A stretch of DNA of 64,000 nucleotides from CAVSRC01 sp963743015 (GTDB taxonomy: Bacteria; Pseudomonadota; Alphaproteobacteria; Rhizobiales; Kaistiaceae). This document shows positions 59,461 through 64,000 of the stretch, in pieces; the stretch's first letter is position 1, and each line of letters starts with the position of its first letter. The stretch covers positions 62,001 to 126,000 of the forward strand of contig CAVUOD010000033.1 in assembly GCA_963743015.1 (NCBI GenBank), in the 5' to 3' direction. Under the pieces are notes generated by a model. It saw only the letters and a list, made by a program, of their open reading frames with translations. It did not search any database and was not told the DNA's origin. Both the position numbers and the translations under genes were made by a program.

Positions 59461-59800
59461 CTAGTGAGCGTCAGGGATAAGCATGTTGCGCATTCCGTGA
59501 ACGACTTCGAACGCTTCGAGTTCTACGACAGTGATGGTTGGAACGCCTGACGGTAGGAGTTGGCGTCTAGCCGGCATCGGCATGACAAGCCTCAATGCGA
59601 TCGGGTTATCCCTGTTAATTGTCGAGAGGGCGATCGATCAGATTTCCCGAATGCTTCAGTTTCTCGACAAAAAGATCGATGAGGATCGCAAGTCCTTGTA
59701 TGAAGAGGAGCGGAGCCGTTTCGCCAAAGACGGAAAATGGGAAATGGCCCCAATGTTCAACTTCATGGATCGAAAGAACGTGTCGAGGCGGCGTCGATAA
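59461..59800 (+). pseudogene. Hypothetical protein gene, 3' part, behind the IS1380-family element
   Basis: After the second CTAG the sequence reads VSVRDKHVAHSVNDFE in frame with the 5' part. One extra base near 59512 then shifts the frame; skipping it continues VMVGTPDGRSWRLAG, GMTSLNAIGLSLLIVERAID and a charged C-terminus ending RRRR at 59800. It is therefore the distal half of the gene starting at 57449. Confidence 0.72.
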
Positions 59801-59864
59801 TTGTTATCACTAGGGAGCGCATGTCTACCCCGTTCTGATTAAGAACCCTGAGGAATAGTCTCCT

Positions 59865-60065
59865 ATGGCCGCCTCAGAGAGTGGCACGTCCGCACCTGAA
59901 GCTGGCGCGCCCGAAGACGAGATTGAAATCATCCCCGAAATTATCGATGCGGGCGCTGATGTTATTTGGCGCGCCTTCGATGGGACTATTCCTCACGGCT
60001 CTTCTTACGGTGGGCATGTGGCAACTTTGGTTTTTCAGGCCATGTGTGCCGCTCGGAATCCTTGA
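59865..60065 (+). CDS. Small acidic hypothetical protein, 66 aa
   Basis: ATG 59865. An acidic N-terminal linker (SAPEAGAPEDEIE) leads to EIIPEIIDAGADVIWRAFDG and ends LVFQAMCAARNP. Short acidic frames with an xITPEMIxAG...VFxAM pattern are common in Rhizobiales mobile regions and this fits. Function unknown. No strong SD is seen. Confidence 0.45.
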   Translation: MAASESGTSAPEAGAPEDEIEIIPEIIDAGADVIWRAFDGTIPHGSSYGGHVATLVFQAMCAARNP

Positions 60066-60166
60066 GCGCGAACCGAATTTGTCGAGCGTAAGTGGCTAGG
60101 CAGTCAGCAAACGAACTGTATTCCAACAATTCTTCAAGCATGTCTTTCCACTTGAGAGACTTAACC

Positions 60167-60607
60167 CTAAGGATTTAACGAAAATAGGTCTGCTGCAAAC
60201 CAACTCGAAAGAGCGTCGTTGACAATGCCCGTCATAAATATCCATGGAGCATGGATGGCATCGTTTCTACGATGCCTCAGCGACTCGTCGATTTTGTCGA
60301 TGATCCAAAGGATGGCATCGCGTTTCTCTTTTGCTATCTTCGCATTCTTCACGACTGATCGCAGCATTTTCCGTTGAAGGAAGTCGCTATCGGTAGAATG
60401 CCAAATGGCCATCGCCATTTCGTCGCGATCGGATGTTTTCAAGATGATGCTGAAGACGTGGGGAAGATGCTCGTGCAACGTGTTCCAGTTGGCAACGAGA
60501 AAACCGATCTGTTCGGCATACGGCCGAAACATTACCTTTAACTGCTTCGGAGTGTAGTCTGGGATTTCAAATTGCTTCCCTTTAGCCGAGGTAATAATCT
60601 TCTGCAT
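60167..60607 (-). CDS. Hypothetical protein with a HEPN-like R-x4-H motif
   Basis: 146 aa from ATG 60607 (GGAGG nine bases upstream). Mostly helical; QIGFLVANWNTLHEHLPHVF, IWHSTDSDFLQRKMLRSVV and then LRHRRNDAIHAPWIF. RNDAIH has the Arg-x4-His spacing of HEPN RNases and related helical proteins. Homologs that I recall are longer at the C-terminus, so this copy may be truncated. Role unknown; a defence or phage-related role is only a guess. Confidence 0.6.
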   Translation of the reverse strand: MQKIITSAKGKQFEIPDYTPKQLKVMFRPYAEQIGFLVANWNTLHEHLPHVFSIILKTSDRDEMAMAIWHSTDSDFLQRKMLRSVVKNAKIAKEKRDAILWIIDKIDESLRHRRNDAIHAPWIFMTGIVNDALSSWFAADLFSLNP

Positions 60608-60716
60608 GGTGCCCAACCTCCAAAAATCAGATTGCGTTTATCCCGCAAAAGAGACGCTCGAACGTATGAAGGCAGCTCTTCGCGGCGCGCGGCCTTGGAG
60701 CTAGAGCGGGATGAAT

Positions 60717-61358
60717 TTAGGCTGGGGCATAGCCGGCGTGAGCGAAGAAGTTGGCGCATTCGGCTGATGTGACACGGTCGAGAATGGGGCCGATGGCCTC
60801 ATAGACGGCGTCGGCGGTCCGGCCTGCCGCCTTGCGCAACCAGTGTTTGAGCTTGGCGAAGAACTGTTCGATCGGGTTCAGGTCGGGGGAGTATTTGGGC
60901 AGGAAGAACAGCCTGGCCCCAGCCGCCCTGATGGCGCTGCGCACGGCCTTGCTCTTGTGGCTGCCGAGATTGTCCATGATGACGATGTCGCCGGGCCTGA
61001 GGGTGGGGACGAGGACCTTCTCGACATAAAGCCGGAAGCGCTCGCCGTTGATCGGGCCATCGATGAGCCATGGCGCCTCGACCCGGTCGTGACGCAGTGC
61101 TCCCAGGAAGGTCATGGTCTTCCAGTGGCCGTGCGGCACCTTGGCTTTGAGGCGCTGGCCGCGCGGCGCCCAGCCTCTCAGTGGCGCCATGTTGGTCTTG
61201 GTCCAGGTCTCGTCGATGAAGACGAGACGCGCCGGGTCGATGCGGTCCTGATAGGTCGTCCATTGCGCCCGCCGGCGGGCGATGTCGGGCCGGTCCTGCT
61301 CGGCAGCGATCAGCGTCTTTTTTTGTGCGTCAGCTTCTCGGCATGGACGAACTCCCAC
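60717..61358 (-). CDS. IS630-family transposase, orfB (catalytic part)
   Basis: 213 codons in the frame one base back from orfA. The DDE triad is visible: FIDETWTKTNM, VIMDNLGSHKS and NPIEQFFAKLKHWLRKA. It is produced by -1 ribosomal frameshifting at the A7 run (61318-61324, minus strand) near the end of orfA, giving a fusion of about 320 aa. Its own N-terminal residues before that run are probably not translated. Confidence 0.9.
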   Translation of the reverse strand: MGVRPCREADAQKKTLIAAEQDRPDIARRRAQWTTYQDRIDPARLVFIDETWTKTNMAPLRGWAPRGQRLKAKVPHGHWKTMTFLGALRHDRVEAPWLIDGPINGERFRLYVEKVLVPTLRPGDIVIMDNLGSHKSKAVRSAIRAAGARLFFLPKYSPDLNPIEQFFAKLKHWLRKAAGRTADAVYEAIGPILDRVTSAECANFFAHAGYAPA

Positions 61359-61663
61359 ACCGAGCGGTAATCGACCTTGAGCCCCAGTTCACCCAGCTCG
61401 TCCACCAGCCCGCGCAGGGTGAAGTCCTTCCCCCGGCAGCGCTCGATCATCCACTCCCGCCAAGGCCCGGAGAGCTTCTTCGGCCGGTGTCCGCCCATCT
61501 TGCCGGGGGCCACGCCGCCGGTCTTGCGGAACAACTGAACCAGCCGGATCGCCGTGCTGACGCCGACCCCGTAGCGCTCCGCCGCCTGACGCCGCGACAG
61601 CCCTTCTTCCTCAACCGCCCTGACGATGCGCTCGCGAAGATCGTTCGAATAAGGTCGACCCAT
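61310..61663 (-). CDS. IS630-family transposase, orfA (DNA-binding part)
   Basis: From ATG 61663, with AAGGAGG about ten bases upstream. MGRPYSNDLRERIVRAVEEE and RRQAAERYGVGVSTAIRLVQ form the helix-turn-helix domain. Its last codons run through the A7 slippery site (KLTHKKRR), where the ribosome can enter orfB. Confidence 0.9.
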   Translation of the reverse strand: MGRPYSNDLRERIVRAVEEEGLSRRQAAERYGVGVSTAIRLVQLFRKTGGVAPGKMGGHRPKKLSGPWREWMIERCRGKDFTLRGLVDELGELGLKVDYRSVWEFVHAEKLTHKKRR

Positions 61664-61855
61664 CCCGTGCTGGCCTCCTTCCCCAGCCAGCACCGTGAAT
61701 CAGATTTGCGCCCCTACGGGAATCCCCCGTCGATTCAGCCTCGCTTCATTCCGCTCTAGCTGACCGAAGAAGGACGGAACCGTTTGGCCGAACGCCATTG
61801 TCGGGCAGCTGTTGCGGTCGAATTATCGGATAGAGCCCGGACCGGTTCCGTTGGG

Positions 61856-62182
61856 TCATGGTCCGGGGTTGATGCCGCCGCGAAGGGACGGCCAGTGAAG
61901 TCTAGTCGGTGCAGGATTCATCCTCGCCAACCGGCGAGATGAGTCGGCAGCGCGAGCGTATACATGCACTGGAAGCTGACCGACCGCCTCTGCGATCGCT
62001 TGCACGGCGCATCGCACCGGAGGGCAACGCATGGCATTGAGCGGCGTAACCGCTACGCCGGAGGCAGCAGGCACCGCGCCAAACAGTGTCAGGAATGAAG
62101 CATCAGGTGTGGCGAGGTCAGATTTGGCCTCGTATAATGCTGACGCGAACGCTTTTACTGCTTTGATCGGCCTGAAGGCCAT
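61856..62182 (-). pseudogene. Phage portal protein (HK97 family), N-terminal fragment
   Basis: From ATG 62182 the sequence reads AASGVAVTPLNAMRCPPVRCAVQ and AIAEAVGQLPVHVYARAADS, the conserved start of HK97-type portal proteins (about 400 aa when complete). After about 75 residues the match is lost and the frame ends, so about 80% is missing. No terminase, protease or capsid gene is adjacent. It is a prophage remnant. Confidence 0.75.
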
Positions 62183-62271
62183 CTGCTGAATAGTTCCGAA
62201 TTGCTTAACTCGGAACTATTGTAGAAGCTTAAGCCTCCGCTTCCTAATGTTTCATCGAGGTCAACTGCAAT
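62183..62271. other. Gap between integrase and portal remnant
   Basis: AT-richer spacer with AGTTCCGAATTGCTTAACTCGGAACT, an inverted repeat of AGTTCCGA/TCGGAACT (about 62192-62217). It lies just past the integrase stop codon and could be an attachment core or a terminator. Confidence 0.4.
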
Positions 62272-64000
62272 CTATTTTACTTTTTTGGCTCCAAGATGTG
62301 ACAGGTCCAGCCCCGGATAGGTGACGGCCTCTACCATCGCCACGCGCTGACTGAGGATTCCCTGCGGGAAGGATGCCGTAGCGCCCGGACATAGCTCGCC
62401 TTGGTGTGGCCCAAGCAGGAACCCAAATTCTTCGTCTAGATATCCCGCGCGCCGCAGAGCATCGGCGAAACCATGCCGGAACGAATGGACGTTGACGGTC
62501 TTGTCATTCTTGACGCCGATGCGCTTCAGATACTGATTGAGGAAGTCCGATGGCTTGCCGCTCCAGAAGCCTCGCGTGTCAGGCGTCAATTCAGGGAACA
62601 GCCGCTTCGAATGCGCTGCAACCTGCTTGGCGTGATAGTTGAGGAAGCCCAGCCGGACCAGTTCAGAGTGAACGGGCACGACACGCATTGAGCCTTCGGT
62701 CTTGACGTTCTTTTCTTCGTCACCTTCCTCGGTGATATGGAAAACCCAATGACCGTGAATCTGGTGAACATCACCGGGCAATAGTTGCGCGATCTCGCCA
62801 AGCCGGGCGCCAGTGAACAGGACGATCAGGGGTATCCAATGGCGCCAATCATCGGCGCGCTGGTTGCCCGGCAGATGTTCCTTTCCGTCCGCCTGAAAGC
62901 CCGTGTAGAGCGGCGAATTGAACAGCGCCGAGAGCTGATCCGAAGTGAACGGGAACCGCGTGCGCTTGCTCTTGTCGACGGCGAGATACATGCCCCGCGA
63001 AATGTCGTCCTCGACGTACTCATTGTCCTGAAGCCAACGGCCAAAGCTGCCGAGCGCTGCGAGATATTTGTTGACGGTCTTCTGGCTGATTGCCGGTCGG
63101 TGGAGATCATCATTCGCCTCGACAATCTCGCGGAACAGCTTGCCGCTGAACTCGGAGGTTTCCGTTGCCTTGATCGGCCAGTAAGCGAGCGAGTTCTTGA
63201 AGTCGCGAACCGTCTTTCGGTTCACAGCGCTGATATGAGCCCCGGTGCCGATAAACTCGGCAAACAGGCCGACGATCTTCCGGTTCTGAGACCATGTGTC
63301 CGGTGAGGCATTCCCGGCTTTCTCGCGCGCGAACCGATCATAGAGCTCCATGATGGTTTCGCCGGGAGCCGCCGACGGCGTGGCCACAGAGGGCGTGGGA
63401 GGCGTGATCGCATCGTCGGTGGGCTTGCCGCCCCACTGCCCTGCATCGCGCTCGGCGGCCCTCGTAAGGGCTTCAAGCGCGGCGCGCTGAAGCATCTGAC
63501 AAAGGTCTTGATAAGCGGGCGTGCCCTTGCTGATGAGCAAGCCCTCGCGGGCGATCACGTCGTCGGCAATATCCTGAATAGGTGCCGGTTTCGCCGGTGG
63601 CGAGGTGCCTTGCGAAGTTCGGCCTCCCGCTTCTCGCGGAAGTCTTTGGCAAGGGCAGCGGCGTCGCGAACGATAAGGAAGTCGACCAGCCGGCCGATAT
63701 CGGCCGCGTCGGCTTTTCCGGACTTGATATCGGCGAGGAAGGCAGCTCGCTCGGCGTCCGCGTCCGCCGCCTTGGGCATTCTCGCCCGCTGGCTGCGGTC
63801 GTTCTCCAGTTCAAGCTGGTAGTGCTTCCAAGCGATCGCTTTCAGGTCATCATCGGTCGGCGCCCGCTTGCGGCGCAGATCGGAAAACTCGGCGTGCCAG
63901 ACTGCAACGATGGCTGAGGCGCGGCGTTTCGCCTCCCTTTGGTCGCTCGGTTCCGAGGCTCTTCCACAGTTCGCGCTTGTTGAGCACGGGCTGGAGGTCC
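62272..64000 (-). CDS. Tyrosine-type site-specific integrase, runs off the right edge, two frameshifts
   Basis: The last 428 residues are in one frame: core-binding domain (MELYDRFAREKAGNASPDTW), catalytic Arg in FTGARLGEIAQLL, His-x2-Arg in HSFRHGFADALRR and the Tyr in EAVTYPGLDLSHL. Upstream, one lost base near 63600 and one extra G in the GGG run at 63935-63937 interrupt the N-terminal part. Once corrected, it reads LQPVLNKRELWKSLGT and EAKRRASAIVAVWHAEF, the DUF6538-type arm domain. The gene continues beyond 64000. It would integrate or excise the element that includes the phage remnant. Confidence 0.85.

Larger units (their letters stand above)
60704..61756 (-). mobile_element. IS630-family insertion sequence, complete, with TA target duplication
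   Basis: 1053 bases. Left end GAGCGGGATGAATTTAGGCTG and the reverse complement of the right end, GAGCGGAATGAAGCGAGGCTG, match at 17 of 21 bases. TA is present on both sides (60702-60703 and 61757-61758), as expected for IS630/Tc1-type insertion. Two overlapping frames code for the transposase. Confidence 0.88.

Overview
This is a 64 kb, GC-rich stretch of alphaproteobacterial chromosome, most likely from the Hyphomicrobiales (Rhizobiales). The order fabD-fabG-acpP-fabF-mltG-yicC, the rpsF-rpsR-DUF2232-rplI cluster, the dnaB/alr/radA/cvpA/purF series, the RG-rich tail on S6 and the palindromic intergenic repeats all fit that group. I cannot name the genus. A large pyruvate:ferredoxin oxidoreductase-type enzyme suggests a facultatively anaerobic or microaerobic life style.

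Layout. 0-5.8 kb: fatty-acid synthesis and cell-wall genes on the minus strand. 5.9-10.2 kb: a secreted polysaccharide deacetylase and the S6/S18/L9 ribosomal cluster. 10.2-21 kb: accessory metabolism and signalling (cyclopropane fatty acid synthase, YeiH-type transporter with its divergent LysR regulator, two c-di-GMP proteins flanking clpS, a Tat-exported CpdB, an aldo/keto reductase). 21.3-32.4 kb: housekeeping genes dnaB, alr, radA, cvpA, purF, der and a YfgM-like protein. 32.6-35.8 kb: two L,D-transpeptidases, a probable small RNA gene behind a CRP-like site, and small redox enzymes (KefF-like, HemG, VOC). 35.9-43.8 kb: a two-gene operon coding for a PFOR with a built-in C-terminal ferredoxin domain and a fused NfnB-NfnA transhydrogenase. 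44.1-49.7 kb: purine and rRNA genes (guaB-MAPEG-rsmB-mtnN-guaA). 50-57.2 kb: MFS exporter, rlmE, ppx, a FadL-type porin and an FGGY kinase. 57.2-64 kb: a mobile-element region with an IS1380-family element inside a hypothetical gene, an IS630-family element, a phage portal fragment and a tyrosine integrase that runs off the right edge.

The most interesting unit is the PFOR/NfnBA pair. Its parts could pass electrons from a 2-oxoacid through tethered ferredoxin clusters to an electron-bifurcating NADH/NADP+ transhydrogenase.

A caution applies to the whole window. At least eleven single-base frameshifts split otherwise well-conserved genes, including the essential dnaB. Most are one-base insertions. 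This looks more like uncorrected assembly error than biology, and one such shift creates a spurious 2534-codon open frame across the PFOR/NfnBA operon.
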